Source of the DNA: Propionibacterium australiense
GTDB taxonomy: Bacteria > Actinomycetota > Actinomycetes > Propionibacteriales > Propionibacteriaceae
Assembly (NCBI RefSeq): GCF_003666605.1
Contig: NZ_RCIV01000001.1
Coordinates: forward strand, 310,001 to 374,000
Direction: 5' to 3'
Length of the DNA: 64,000 bases
Both the position numbers and the translations under genes were made by a program. Of this stretch, positions 40,510-49,415 are shown in pieces (the first letter of the stretch is position 1; every line of letters begins with the position of its first letter). The notes below the pieces were generated by a model, which ran no database searches, was not told where the DNA came from, and saw only the letters and a program-made list of their open reading frames with translations.

Positions 40510-40631
40510 GGCCACTCCTCCTCGGTACGCCCCGACTCGTCCAGAACTCCTCCACCGTACCGGTCCGCTCCTGCCGGGGACACTCCTGCACCGGTACGAG
40601 TGCACGCGGGCCCCGAGGGCCAGCACGCAGA

Positions 40632-40663
40632 GCGGGCACCGACCCGTGAAGGGTGGTGCCCGC
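40632..40663 (-). terminator. rplJL terminator
   Basis: GCGGGCACC(G)ACCC at 40632-40645 pairs with GGGTGGTGCCCGC at 40651-40663, with a one-base bulge. It lies 44 bases beyond the rplL stop; no T tract. Confidence 0.7.
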
Positions 40664-40706
40664 CCGGTTCGGCCGGCTCAACGAGCCGCCAGGATCATGT
40701 GCCGTC

Positions 40707-41108
40707 TCACTTGAAGGAGACGGTGGCGCCGGCGGCCTCGAGCTTCTCCTTGGCCTGGTTGGCGGCGTCCTTCGCGACCTTCTCGAGAAGAACCTTGGGA
40801 GCGGCCTCGACGAGATCCTTGGCATCCTTGAGGCCGAGGTTCGTCAGGGCACGGACCTCCTTGATGACCTGGATCTTCTTCTCGCCAGCGGCCTCGAGGA
40901 CAACGTCCACCTCGGCATCGCTGTCGTCCGCGGCGGCGTCGCCACCGTCAGCAGCAGCGGCGCCGGCGGCCGGGGCAGCGGCGACGGCCACGGGAGCGGC
41001 CGCCTTGACGTCGAAGGCATCCTCGAAGGCCTTCACGAAATCGGACAGTTCGATGAGGGTCATGTCCTTGAACTGGTCAAGGAGCTCCTCGGTGCTGAGC
41101 TTCGCCAT
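40707..41108 (-). CDS. rplL: 50S ribosomal protein L7/L12
   Basis: A 133-residue stalk protein. The N-terminal dimerisation domain [20 protein letters not shown], an Ala-rich flexible hinge and the C-terminal factor-binding domain [20 protein letters not shown], with [19 protein letters not shown], are canonical. It recruits translational GTPases such as EF-Tu and EF-G. It follows rplJ by 15 bases. Confidence 0.98.
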   Translation of the reverse strand: MAKLSTEELLDQFKDMTLIELSDFVKAFEDAFDVKAAAPVAVAAAPAAGAAAADGGDAAADDSDAEVDVVLEAAGEKKIQVIKEVRALTNLGLKDAKDLVEAAPKVLLEKVAKDAANQAKEKLEAAGATVSFK

Positions 41109-41123
41109 GATGGGCGTCCTTCC

Positions 41124-41771
41124 TTACTCGTTCGATGCAGCGTCAGCCGCGTCTGTAGTGGCCTCGGCAGCATCTGCTGCTTCGGGTGCCGAGTCCTCGG
41201 CAGTGTTGTGCTCCTGGTCTGCGGCGGGGCTTCCGGGCCCGCCGATGACGGAGGGATCCTGGGCTGCCTTCTCCTGGAGCGCGCCCATGGTCTGGGCGGC
41301 CTGCGTGAGCGGGGCAGCGAACAAGGCCGCGGCCTTGCTCATGGATGCCTTCATGCCGCCGGCCAGCTTGGCGAGCAGTACCTCACGCGACTCGAGGTCG
41401 GCGAGCCTCCGGACCGTGTCGGCGTCGAGGATCTTTCCGTCCATGACGCCGCCCTTGATGACCAGAAGCGGGTTGTCCTTTGCGAAATCACGCAGACCCT
41501 TCGCCACGTTGGCGACATCGCCCGAGATGAAGGCGATGGCCGTCGGACCGGAAAGCTGGTCGTCGAGTCCGTCGACACCGGCCTTGGCAGCAGCGAGCTT
41601 GGTCAGGGTGTTCTTCGCAACGGCGTAGGTGGCGTCGTCGCCAAGGGACCTGCGCAAGTTCTTCAGGTCCTTGACGGTGAGTCCGCGATACTCGGTCAGC
41701 ACGGCGGCGTTGCTCTCCGCGAACTGCGCAGAGAGCCGCTCGACCGTGGCTGCCTTGTCAGGCCTCGCCAT
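41124..41771 (-). CDS. rplJ: 50S ribosomal protein L10
   Basis: A 215-residue stalk base protein ([20 protein letters not shown]), with [19 protein letters not shown] and [13 protein letters not shown] conserved. The C-terminal 40 residues are an acidic, Ala/Asp/Glu-rich tail ([20 protein letters not shown]) longer than in E. coli L10 (165 residues). The ATG at 41771 follows GGAGACCCA. Its leader contains an attenuator-like terminator and a GGGTCT segment able to pair with AGACCC at the ribosome binding site. Confidence 0.97.
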   Translation of the reverse strand: MARPDKAATVERLSAQFAESNAAVLTEYRGLTVKDLKNLRRSLGDDATYAVAKNTLTKLAAAKAGVDGLDDQLSGPTAIAFISGDVANVAKGLRDFAKDNPLLVIKGGVMDGKILDADTVRRLADLESREVLLAKLAGGMKASMSKAAALFAAPLTQAAQTMGALQEKAAQDPSVIGGPGSPAADQEHNTAEDSAPEAADAAEATTDAADAASNE

Positions 41772-41832
41772 TGGGTCTCCTTCCCACTTCATCGTTCGTG
41801 CCGAAGACCCAGACGACCCTCCCGGGAGCATC

Positions 41833-41862
41833 AAAAAAGCCCCGGCACACACGTACTGGGGC
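41833..41862 (-). terminator. Attenuator-type intrinsic terminator in the rplJL leader
   Basis: On the minus strand GCCCC...GGGGC (41862-41839), with an inner GTAC/GTGC helix, is followed by TTTTTT (41838-41833). It is one of the few hairpins in the window with a true T tract. It lies about 60 bases upstream of the rplJ ATG, inside the L10 leader, where L10-L12 autoregulation usually acts. Confidence 0.8.
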
Positions 41863-42005
41863 ACGGCAAGGAAAATGTCGTGAACAGCACCTGCGCGGGC
41901 GCCGCCTCACGGGGAGACGGCATTGTGGAGAACCACCAGCGGTCTTCGGCCCGACCGAGCATACCCGTCGATCCGGGACGAACCAAACCATCGGGCTCCG
42001 GACGC
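41863..42005. other. rplA-rplJ intergenic region, distal part
   Basis: With the flanking hairpins this makes a 311-base gap between rplA and rplJ (41772-42082). It should hold the rplJL promoter and the L10-binding leader. I see no ORF. Confidence 0.6.
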
Positions 42006-42045
42006 AGGGAGGGGGCCGATCCCCGTCGGGATCGGCCCCCTCCCT
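42006..42045 (-). terminator. rplKA terminator hairpin
   Basis: Perfect 18-bp inverted repeat (AGGGAGGGGGCCGATCCC and its complement, four-base loop), 37 bases beyond the rplA stop. There is no T tract. It separates rplKA from rplJL. Confidence 0.8.
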
Positions 42046-42082
42046 GAACTGCCGTACGCGGTCGGCTCTCAACCAGACCGGT

Positions 42083-42781
42083 TCATTCCGCGGGGCGCGC
42101 GGCGGCCGGGTCGATCTGGACTCCGGGACCCATGGTGGTCGAGAAGGTGACCTTGCGCACGTACCGGCCCTTGGCGGTACTCGGCTTGAGGCGGAAGACC
42201 TCCTCAGCGGCTGCCCGGTAGTTGGCCAGCAGGGCGTCCTGGTCGAAGCTCAGCTTGCCGATGACGAACTGCAGGTTCGCATGCCGGTCGACGCGGAACT
42301 CGATCCGTCCGCCCTTGATGTCGGAGACGGCCTTGGTGACGTCCATGGTCACGGTCCCGGTCTTCGGGTTCGGCATGAGGCCACGAGGGCCGAGCACACG
42401 GCCGAGCCGGCCGACCTTGCCCATGAGATCCGGGGTCGCGACGACGGCGTCGAAGTCGAGATAGCCGTCGGCCACGCGGGCGATGAGCTCGTCCGCGCCG
42501 ACCTCGTCGGCGCCGGCCGCGACGGCCTCGTCTGCCTTGGCACCCTGGGCGAAGACGAGGACCCTCGCCGTCTTGCCCGTGCCATTCGGCAGGTTGACCG
42601 TGCCGCGCACCATCTGGTCGGCCTTGCGGGGGTCGACCCCCAGACGCATGGAGACCTCGACGGTCTCGTCGAACTTGCCTGGTTTGTACTGCTTGATGAT
42701 GGCCAGGGCCTCCTCAGGCGAGTACAGCTGATTGCCGTCGCGCAGCTGCGCGTCGGCGAGATAGCGCTTTGAGTGCTTCAT
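42083..42781 (-). CDS. rplA: 50S ribosomal protein L1
   Basis: A 232-residue L1 stalk protein, which helps release deacylated t[43 protein letters not shown] and [20 protein letters not shown] are signature blocks. It is 108 bases after rplK. Confidence 0.98.
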   Translation of the reverse strand: MKHSKRYLADAQLRDGNQLYSPEEALAIIKQYKPGKFDETVEVSMRLGVDPRKADQMVRGTVNLPNGTGKTARVLVFAQGAKADEAVAAGADEVGADELIARVADGYLDFDAVVATPDLMGKVGRLGRVLGPRGLMPNPKTGTVTMDVTKAVSDIKGGRIEFRVDRHANLQFVIGKLSFDQDALLANYRAAAEEVFRLKPSTAKGRYVRKVTFSTTMGPGVQIDPAAARPAE

Positions 42782-42889
42782 GCTGGTTCCTTTCCGTCAG
42801 CCTCGTGAGCTGATCCACCAGTTCTGGTGAGGGGAGCACTGCCCCTTCCAGGTCTTGGGGAGCGGCACCGCAGGGGCCGCCCGTGGGAT

Positions 42890-43318
42890 TCACTGAACGA
42901 CGACGCCCATGGAGCGGGCGGTGCCCGCGACGATGTTCATGGCGGCCTCGATGTCATTGGCATTGAGGTCGGGCATCTTGGTCTGGGCGATCTCGCGCAC
43001 CTGGTCGGCCGTGATGGTGCCGACCTTCTCGGTCGCCGGCTTGCCCGAACCCTTCTGGAGGCCGGCCGCCTTCTTGATGAGCTCGGCCGCCGGCGGGGTC
43101 TTCGTGATGAAGGTGAAGGTGCGGTCCTCGTAGATCGTGATCTCGGCAGGAACGATGGTTCCGCGCATGGCCTCCGTCTTGGCGTTGTACGCCTTGACGA
43201 ACTCCATGATGTTGACGCCGTGCGGGCCGAGGGCGGTGCCGACCGGCGGCGCGGGAGTCGCGGAACCAGCCTGAATGGCGATCTTGACGATCGCCGCTAC
43301 CTTCTTCTTGGGAGGCAT
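42890..43318 (-). CDS. rplK: 50S ribosomal protein L11
   Basis: A 142-residue protein of the GTPase-associated centre. [39 protein letters not shown] and the C-terminal [19 protein letters not shown] are conserved. The thiopeptide-contact prolines PAPPVG are wild type. Confidence 0.98.
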   Translation of the reverse strand: MPPKKKVAAIVKIAIQAGSATPAPPVGTALGPHGVNIMEFVKAYNAKTEAMRGTIVPAEITIYEDRTFTFITKTPPAAELIKKAAGLQKGSGKPATEKVGTITADQVREIAQTKMPDLNANDIEAAMNIVAGTARSMGVVVQ

Positions 43319-43427
43319 GTCGTGGGTCCTTCTCTGCTGGTTTCCGGCGCACTGCGCAAGGGACCGTGTGCCGGTGGTGGTGATGGGCGCCCCTGCCGCC
43401 CCGACCCGCGGTGGGCCGTGCAGGTCC

Positions 43428-44297
43428 TCAGCCCAAGGCCTTCTGGATCTGCGGGAAGGTCAAGTCTACTGGGGTCTCACGACCCAGGATCTCGACGTTG
43501 GCCTTCAAGCGCTGGTTGTGGGTGTTGATCTCGGTGATCGTGGCATGGACACCGGCGAAGGGGCCGTCGATGACCATGACCTGGTCGCCCACGGCGTAGT
43601 CGACGACCTCGACCCGGGCGCGGGCGCTGCGGCTCGTGGACCGGCTCTCGGCGTTCAGCCGGGCGATGACCGAGGGCTTCAGCATGTTCTCGACCTCGGC
43701 CAGGCTCAGCGGGGTGGGTTCCTGGGCGCTGCCGACGAAACCGGTCACCGAGGGGGTGTGCCGCACGGTGCCCCAGCTCTCGTCGGTCATCTCCATGCGC
43801 ACGAGGACGTAGCCGGGCATGTAGGTGCGCGTGACGTTCTTCTTCTGGCCGTTGCGCATCTCGACCGCGTCCTCGGTGGGCACGATCGTCTCGTAGATGA
43901 AGTCCTCCATGTTGAGGGACTTCACGCGATTGTCGATGTTCTGCTTGACCCGGTTCTCCATCCCGGAGTAGGTGTGCACGACGAACCAGTCACCGGGCTT
44001 GACGACGAGTTCGTCGTGGAGTTCCTCCAACGCCTGGGCAAGGGCCTCGTCGGCGTCGGTGTCCTCGACGACGGGCTCATCAGCCTCCGGTGAGGTTTCC
44101 TCGGCCCGGGCGACCTGCTCGGCCTCGTCCACTGCTGCGAGGTCGATCTGGACATCGTCGGAGGCCTCGGAGGAGAAGTCATCGAAGTCGAGGTTGATGC
44201 CCGGGTCACTGGGCTCCTCGGCTCCCTCGAGGGAACCGAGATCGATCTGGATGTCGTCGGCGGGCGCGGTGAAATCGTCCTCAGGAACGTCAGTCAC
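43428..44297 (-). CDS. nusG: Transcription termination/antitermination factor NusG
   Basis: A 289-residue NusG, about 100 residues longer than E. coli NusG because of an acidic N-terminal extension typical of actinobacteria. That extension contains two near-repeats ([16 protein letters not shown] and [16 protein letters not shown]). The NGN domain begins [20 protein letters not shown], and the KOW motif is in [20 protein letters not shown]. It links RNA polymerase with Rho and ribosomes. It starts 19 bases after secE. Confidence 0.97.
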   Translation of the reverse strand: MTDVPEDDFTAPADDIQIDLGSLEGAEEPSDPGINLDFDDFSSEASDDVQIDLAAVDEAEQVARAEETSPEADEPVVEDTDADEALAQALEELHDELVVKPGDWFVVHTYSGMENRVKQNIDNRVKSLNMEDFIYETIVPTEDAVEMRNGQKKNVTRTYMPGYVLVRMEMTDESWGTVRHTPSVTGFVGSAQEPTPLSLAEVENMLKPSVIARLNAESRSTSRSARARVEVVDYAVGDQVMVIDGPFAGVHATITEINTHNQRLKANVEILGRETPVDLTFPQIQKALG

Positions 44298-44316
44298 GTG
44301 TGTCTCCTCCTGGTCC

Positions 44317-44772
44317 TCAGCCGAACAGCTTCAGCAGTAGTTTCGTGAAACCGAAATCGAGGCCAGCGACGATCGCCATGATGAACACGACGAACACGAG
44401 CACGACGACGAAGTACTGGCTGACATCCTGACCGCTGGGCCAGATGACCTTCTTCAGCTCGCCGACGGACTGCTTGGCGAAGTTCCACGGAGTGGTGCGC
44501 CCGCGCTTGGCCGCCTCCGGCGGCTTCTTCTTGTCCGTACTGGTGCGCCGGGTCGGCGCCGTCGTGTGCTTGCGTTCGATGGTCCTCGCAGGGGCGTCGG
44601 CCCCGGTCTCGTCCTTGGCGAGGCGGCGCTTCGGCTTCCCGGAGCGACCCCTCTTCCTGGCAGCGCGCGACCCCGCCACGGCGTCACCGGTTGTCACGGA
44701 CTCATCCTCACCCCGGGACGCGCGCTCGTCAGCGTCGGCGGCCTCACCCGCGCGCATGCTCTCATCGGCCAC
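44317..44772 (-). CDS. secE: Preprotein translocase subunit SecE
   Basis: A 151-residue SecE with a single C-terminal transmembrane segment (YFVVVLVFVVFIMAIVAGLD), preceded by the conserved amphipathic helix VGELKKVIWPSGQDVSQ. The first roughly 85 residues are a charged actinobacterial extension. The GTG at 44772 follows AGGGG at good spacing; the ATG at 44757 is an alternative. It is part of the SecYEG channel. Confidence 0.93.
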   Translation of the reverse strand: MADESMRAGEAADADERASRGEDESVTTGDAVAGSRAARKRGRSGKPKRRLAKDETGADAPARTIERKHTTAPTRRTSTDKKKPPEAAKRGRTTPWNFAKQSVGELKKVIWPSGQDVSQYFVVVLVFVVFIMAIVAGLDFGFTKLLLKLFG

Positions 44773-44936
44773 GTACTGCCCCTGTTCGAGTCTTCTGGGA
44801 AGCACCGGCCGGTGCCCCCGGTGGTACCGGGACGAGGACGCCCCTGTGCCGCTTGCGAGCCGGCCGGCCCACAAGCATCGAGGGCACGTGCCGCACCGCA
44901 GACCTGACCAGACCGGCTGTGCGGGACGCGCCCTTG

Positions 44937-45009
<73 letters not shown>

Positions 45010-45710
45010 TCGGGCCCAGCCGACCCTCGACCGACCCGGCCGAGAGCGCACTGCGCCACCAAGAGAAGAAGTTTAGCGGCAAAAGCCTCGGAACGAAACC
45101 AGGGACCCCGCGTCATCCTCATAGCCGACCGAACAGCGCTCAAACCCGACCACCGCAGGAGATGAGCCATCCATCCCTCCCGCCTCGGAATCAGGGACCC
45201 CCTCATGTTGGGTCAGGGTTCAATCAGGGTCATGTCCTCATGCGCCTCATAGCCTTCACAGAAAGCATTGACGCAAGCCATCCGGCTGTTCTAAGCCCGG
45301 AAGTCGGCTGCCAGGGCAACAGATGGCAACTGTTTTCACAGCTCATTCTTATCTTGAACACAGCCGAGAGTGAACTAAACCCTGACTGACAAGCACACTT
45401 GTCGATCAGGGTGAAATCCCTCTCCCTCAGGGCGCGAGACGCCTCCGTGACCCCGGCCAGCCCATGCGGGGGAATCGTGGTTTTCCAGAGTCTGAGGCGA
45501 TAGCCTTCTCGTCACGAAGCCAACTCCGACCCCCGGCTGTCAGACAGCAGGAGCCTCACCCCCAACCAGCGGAACCATCGCCGCAACTTCCACTTGTGCG
45601 ATCACCGTGGCCATGGCGGGAGCCCCCGCAGCCAGGCGCGGTGTCGGTTTCTGCATGGACATCTGTACGCCCTCTCACCGAAAGCTGGTGATTCCGTCCG
45701 CGGATCTGCC
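45010..45710. other. 701-base non-coding, relatively AT-richer region between tRNA-Trp and a glycosyltransferase
   Basis: No frame here looks coding, and codon use and GC differ from neighbours around 45060-45430. It contains the promoter side of tRNA-Trp (minus) and of the glycosyltransferase (plus). It also has several copies of TCAGGGT or its complement (about 45214-45232 and 45378-45412), and the inverted repeat at 45380-45411. No tRNA or riboswitch is recognisable. Confidence 0.6.
45380..45411. repeat. 14-bp inverted repeat upstream of the glycosyltransferase
   Basis: CCCTGACTGACAAG (45380-45393) and CTTGTCGATCAGGG (45398-45411) form a hairpin or operator with a two-base internal mismatch and a four-base loop (CACA). 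There is no T tract after it. It lies about 300 bases before the gene start and could regulate it. Confidence 0.6.
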
Positions 45711-47249
45711 ATGTCAACCATCACCAAGGATCAGTCGCTCGCCGACTTCGACGAGACGAACTTCGACGAACTCTTCTTCAACATCGGCGCGGACGCCGCT
45801 CTCCGCAACGAGTGGCGCGACAACGTCGAGCCTCGCGACAGGGTTCGCCGGCGCAACGCCGGGATCGTCTGGGGCATAGCCGGTTGCGATGTCGTCATCA
45901 TGGCGATCGCGACACTCGCCGCCGACCGCTTCCGTGATGCCATCGGCTGGTTCGGCACCACTAGTACCGTCGGTGCCGCCGCCCTGCTCATGGTCCTGGT
46001 GTGGCTGATCTGCCTCAGGCAGTGCGGAAGCTACAACGTTCGGAACATCGGCGTGGGGGTCATCGATTACCGCACCATCCTGCACGGCTCGCTCATCGCC
46101 ATGGCATTGAGCGGCACGGGGGCCTATCTTCTGAACGCCTCGCTCTCGCACGGCTATTTCTTCCTCACCTATGCCTTCGGCATCCCGGCGCTGCTGGTCA
46201 GTAGGTGGGGTCACCGGCGCATCATCTTCGCCTTGCACGAGCGGCGGCGTATCAAGCGCTCGGTTATCGTGGCTGGGGACGCGACCCATGTGGCGGACGT
46301 CATCCGGGTCTTCCAGCGCGAGCGCTGGCTGGGTTACGACGTGGTCGGCGTGCTCACCCCGAACATGATGCCCTGCATGCAGTACCCGAGCATCCCGGCC
46401 GTCGGGATGCTCGAGAACGTCCTGGATGTGGCCCGCACGAGCGGTGTCAGCACGATCGTCTTCGCCGAGGGCTCCTTCTCCCGTTCGCACATGTTCAACC
46501 GCCTGGCCGCCAAGCTGGAGGCCGAGCGGGTCGAACTCATCGTCGTCCCGGCCCTGAGCGACATCTCCTCCCAGCGCATGACCATGCGCCCCGTGGCCGG
46601 GATGCCGCTGATGCACATCGACAAGCCATCGACGCACAGCTACAGTCAGGTCACCAAACGCGTCTTCGACGTCGTCTGCTCGGCACTGCTCATCCTGCTC
46701 AGCCTGCCGATCATCGCCGTCACCGCCATCGCGATCAAGCTCGAGGACCGCGGTCCGATCATTTTCAAGCAGCAGCGCATCGGCATCGGGGGCAAGCCCT
46801 TCGAGTGCTACAAGATCCGCTCCATGGTCACCAACGCGGCCGAGATCAAGGAGCAGCTCATCGCCCAGCACCAGAACGAGTCCGAGGGCGATGTGCTGTT
46901 CAAGATGAAGAAGGATCCGCGCATCACGAAGGTGGGCGGGTTCATCCGCCGATTCTCGATCGACGAGCTTCCCCAGTTCGTCAATGTCTTCAAGGGCGAC
47001 ATGTCCCTCGTCGGGCCGCGTCCCGCGCTCAAGTCGGAGGTCGACAAGTACGAGCAGCACGTGCGGCGCCGCCTCGACGTGCGCCCGGGCATCACCGGGC
47101 TGTGGCAGGTCTCCGGTCGTTCGGACCTGTCCTGGGCCGACACCGTCCGCCTGGACCTGTACTACGTCGACAACTGGTCACTGGTGCAGGATTTCAGCAT
47201 CCTGGCCAAGACCTTCAAGGCCGTGTTCAGCTCCTCCGGCGCCTACTGA
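45711..47249 (+). CDS. Polyprenyl-phosphate sugar-1-phosphate transferase (WbaP/CpsE-type, polyisoprenyl-phosphate hexose-1-P transferase)
   Basis: A 512-residue initiating glycosyltransferase for exopolysaccharide, capsule or glycan synthesis. Four N-terminal transmembrane segments and a CoA-binding-like central domain (RRIKRSVIVAGDATHVADVI) precede the catalytic domain. That domain begins after VTKRVFDVVCSALLILLSLP, with FKQQRIGIGGKPFECYKIRS, RITKVGGFIRRFSIDELPQF, MSLVGPRPA and GITGLWQVSGRS. The catalytic Asp-Glu pair is in SIDELPQ. It transfers a sugar phosphate to undecaprenyl phosphate. It stands alone, opposite in strand to its neighbours, in a block whose order is otherwise conserved. 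Confidence 0.9.
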   Translation: MSTITKDQSLADFDETNFDELFFNIGADAALRNEWRDNVEPRDRVRRRNAGIVWGIAGCDVVIMAIATLAADRFRDAIGWFGTTSTVGAAALLMVLVWLICLRQCGSYNVRNIGVGVIDYRTILHGSLIAMALSGTGAYLLNASLSHGYFFLTYAFGIPALLVSRWGHRRIIFALHERRRIKRSVIVAGDATHVADVIRVFQRERWLGYDVVGVLTPNMMPCMQYPSIPAVGMLENVLDVARTSGVSTIVFAEGSFSRSHMFNRLAAKLEAERVELIVVPALSDISSQRMTMRPVAGMPLMHIDKPSTHSYSQVTKRVFDVVCSALLILLSLPIIAVTAIAIKLEDRGPIIFKQQRIGIGGKPFECYKIRSMVTNAAEIKEQLIAQHQNESEGDVLFKMKKDPRITKVGGFIRRFSIDELPQFVNVFKGDMSLVGPRPALKSEVDKYEQHVRRRLDVRPGITGLWQVSGRSDLSWADTVRLDLYYVDNWSLVQDFSILAKTFKAVFSSSGAY

Positions 47250-47253
47250 GCCA

Positions 47254-47304
47254 CCGGCGCCCGGGCCCCCGAGACCTCCTCCTAACGGGGGACCCGGGCG
47301 CCGG
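47254..47304. terminator. Bidirectional terminator between the glycosyltransferase and murB
   Basis: CCGGCGCCCGGG-CCCCCG (47254-47271) pairs with CGGGGGACCCGGGCGCCGG (47286-47304) with a single bulge around a 14-base loop. It separates two convergent genes. Confidence 0.85.
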
Positions 47305-47310
47305 GTCGGA

Positions 47311-48456
47311 TCAGATCTGCACGCCGACCAACACGGGTTCTGGCACGAGTGTCACCCCGTAGGCGGACAGGACGCCGTCCCGGATGGTCCTGGCCAGGGC
47401 GCTGACGTCCTCGGCCGTGGCGTTGCCGCGGTTGGTCAGGGCCAGCGTGTGCTTCGTCGACAGGCCCGCCGGGCCGTCGCCGAAGCCCTTGTGGAAACCG
47501 GCATGGTCGATGAGCCAGGCGGCCGAGGACTTCACCCGGCCGTCCGGCTGGGGGAAACGCGGGGCCTCGGCGGGCAGCCGGGCGGCCTGCTCGGCGCTCA
47601 TGATCGGATTGGTGAAGAACGAGCCGGCGGACCAGGTGTCGTGGTCCGCAGGGTCGATGACCATGCCCTTGCCGGCCCGTAGGGCCAGCACGTGCTCGCG
47701 GACCAGCGCCGACGGGGCGTGCTCACCGGGCTCGACGCCCAGCCGCCCGGCCAGCTCGGCGTAGGCGATCGGCATGGACTGGTCCCCCAGGAGGAACTGG
47801 AAGACGACCTCGAGGATGACGTAACGACCGGTCGGTGAGCCGGGCGAGCGCGTCTGCTTGAAGACCGAGTCGCGGTAGGCGAATCCGCAGTCGGCGTTGG
47901 CGAAGGTCCGGTAGCCCCTGGTCTCGCGGTCCCAGGTACGCACCTGGTAGACGTACTGGCCCACGTCGGCGCCGTAGGCGCCGACGTTCTGCACGACGGT
48001 CGAGCCGACGAGTCCCGGGATGCCCGACAGGGCCTCGGGCCCGCGCCACTGGTTGCGCACGGCGAACGCGACGAAGTCGTCCCAGACCTCGCCGGCACCG
48101 ACGCGCACGACCGCTCCCCCGCAGGCCGAGACCTCGGCCCGGATGCCGTGGTTGTCGACCCGCACGACGGTGCCGTCGAAACCGGCGTCGCTGATGAGCA
48201 CGTTCGAGCCGCCCGAGAGCACCAGGAGCGGCTCACCGGCCTCGTCGGCCTCGGTGACCGCGTCGATGAGTTCGCGTTCGGTGCGGGCGATGACGAAACG
48301 CCTGGCCGGCCCGCCGATGTGGAAGCTGGTGTGCTCGCTCAGCAGCGGCGAGTCCGGGACCGTCCGTGGTTCGAGGAAACCGTCGGCACGATCGAGGCGG
48401 CAGCCCTCGCCCGCGGCCGGGAACCGGTCGACGTCCTCCTCCCATTCGATGCTCAT
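47311..48456 (-). CDS. murB: UDP-N-acetylenolpyruvoylglucosamine reductase
   Basis: A 381-residue type I MurB, which reduces UDP-GlcNAc-enolpyruvate to UDP-MurNAc with NADPH and FAD in peptidoglycan synthesis. LSEHTSFHIGGPARRFV, LVLSGGSNVLISDAGFDG and ALSGIPGLVGSTVVQNVGAY are FAD-site blocks, and the catalytic Ser is in WSAGSFFTNPIMS. The ATG overlaps the stop of the upstream MaoC gene by four bases. Confidence 0.95.
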   Translation of the reverse strand: MSIEWEEDVDRFPAAGEGCRLDRADGFLEPRTVPDSPLLSEHTSFHIGGPARRFVIARTERELIDAVTEADEAGEPLLVLSGGSNVLISDAGFDGTVVRVDNHGIRAEVSACGGAVVRVGAGEVWDDFVAFAVRNQWRGPEALSGIPGLVGSTVVQNVGAYGADVGQYVYQVRTWDRETRGYRTFANADCGFAYRDSVFKQTRSPGSPTGRYVILEVVFQFLLGDQSMPIAYAELAGRLGVEPGEHAPSALVREHVLALRAGKGMVIDPADHDTWSAGSFFTNPIMSAEQAARLPAEAPRFPQPDGRVKSSAAWLIDHAGFHKGFGDGPAGLSTKHTLALTNRGNATAEDVSALARTIRDGVLSAYGVTLVPEPVLVGVQI

Positions 48457-48905
48457 GCGCGTTCTCCGAGGAAGACGTGGGCGCGAGCGGCTCCGAGAAC
48501 CTTGCTGTCCTTCTCCCCCTCGGCGGCAGCGGGGATGCGGGCGTCGATGAGGATGGTGGCGGTCTCGTCGACGATCTCCGTGACCCTGGCGGTGACTCGC
48601 ACGAGAGTGCCCTCGTCATCGTCCGGCAGCCGGACGGGGCTGGTGAAGCGCACCGAGTAGTCGATGAGGCGCGCCGGATCGGCGCACCAGTCGGTGACGA
48701 CGCGCAGCGCCGAACCCATCGTCCACATGCCGTGGATGATGACGCCGTCCAGGCCCAGCTCGCGGGCCGAGCGGTCGCTCCAGTGGATGGGGTTGAAGTC
48801 GGTCGACGCGCCGGCGTAGCGCACGGCGGCGGCACGGGTGGCGTGCAGGTCCACGGCGGGCAGCTCGTCGCCGACGGCGACGGCGGCGGGGTCGAATGCG
48901 TTCAT
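48453..48905 (-). CDS. MaoC-like hydratase/dehydratase domain protein (HadB-like)
   Basis: A 150-residue hot-dog protein with the hydratase-2 motif YAGASTDFNPIHWSDRSARE, including catalytic Asp and His, and GVIIHGMWTMGSA. It is coupled by four-base overlaps to the companion upstream and to murB downstream. In mycobacteria the equivalent pair HadA/HadB forms the fatty acid synthase II (3R)-hydroxyacyl-ACP dehydratase. In bacteria without mycolates the substrate is unclear, so the functional name is inference from order and motif. Confidence 0.85.
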   Translation of the reverse strand: MNAFDPAAVAVGDELPAVDLHATRAAAVRYAGASTDFNPIHWSDRSARELGLDGVIIHGMWTMGSALRVVTDWCADPARLIDYSVRFTSPVRLPDDDEGTLVRVTARVTEIVDETATILIDARIPAAAEGEKDSKVLGAARAHVFLGERA

Positions 48906-49336
48906 GCCGCGTCCTCCTGCCTGGTGTGGACGAGGGTGGAGATGGCGGTGCAGCAGGGCTCGCCCTCGACGGTGTCGAGCCGGACCGAAATGGTGACCAT
49001 GTCGGCGGGACCGCGACGGCGCACCTTCGTGATGGTCAGTGTCGAGACGACCCGGTCGCCGGCGCGCAGCGGCCGGGTGATCTCGAAACGCTGGTCGGCG
49101 TGGATCGTGCGGTGCAGGGCCAGGCCGAGCTCGGGATCGTCGAAGATCGCGCTCCAAGCCCGGGCGGCGATGACGGCGGCGAAGGTGGGGGGTGCGATGA
49201 CGGACTCGTCGTCACCGGTGTACGCGGGGTTCGTGTCACCGAGCGAACTGGCGAACTCCTCGATCTTGGCGCGACTCACCGTGTAGGGCTGTGGGGACGG
49301 GTAGATCCGTCCCTCGTGTTCAGTGCCGATGCTCAC
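48902..49336 (-). CDS. MaoC-like N-terminal dehydratase domain protein (UPF0336/HadA-like)
   Basis: A 144-residue hot-dog protein: RIYPSPQPYTVSRAKIEEFA, SLGDTNPAYTGDD and IAPPTFAAVIAARAW. It lacks the full Asp-His dyad found in the partner, as in HadA-type non-catalytic, substrate-stabilising subunits. It overlaps its partner by four bases, which suggests an obligate heterodimer. Confidence 0.83.
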   Translation of the reverse strand: MSIGTEHEGRIYPSPQPYTVSRAKIEEFASSLGDTNPAYTGDDESVIAPPTFAAVIAARAWSAIFDDPELGLALHRTIHADQRFEITRPLRAGDRVVSTLTITKVRRRGPADMVTISVRLDTVEGEPCCTAISTLVHTRQEDAA

Positions 49337-49415
49337 CCCTCAATCTTAGGGTGACCAGCACTGCCCTCATCGTCTCCCGCGGCCCATCGGGCCGCCGGGC
49401 CATGGGGCGGACGGG

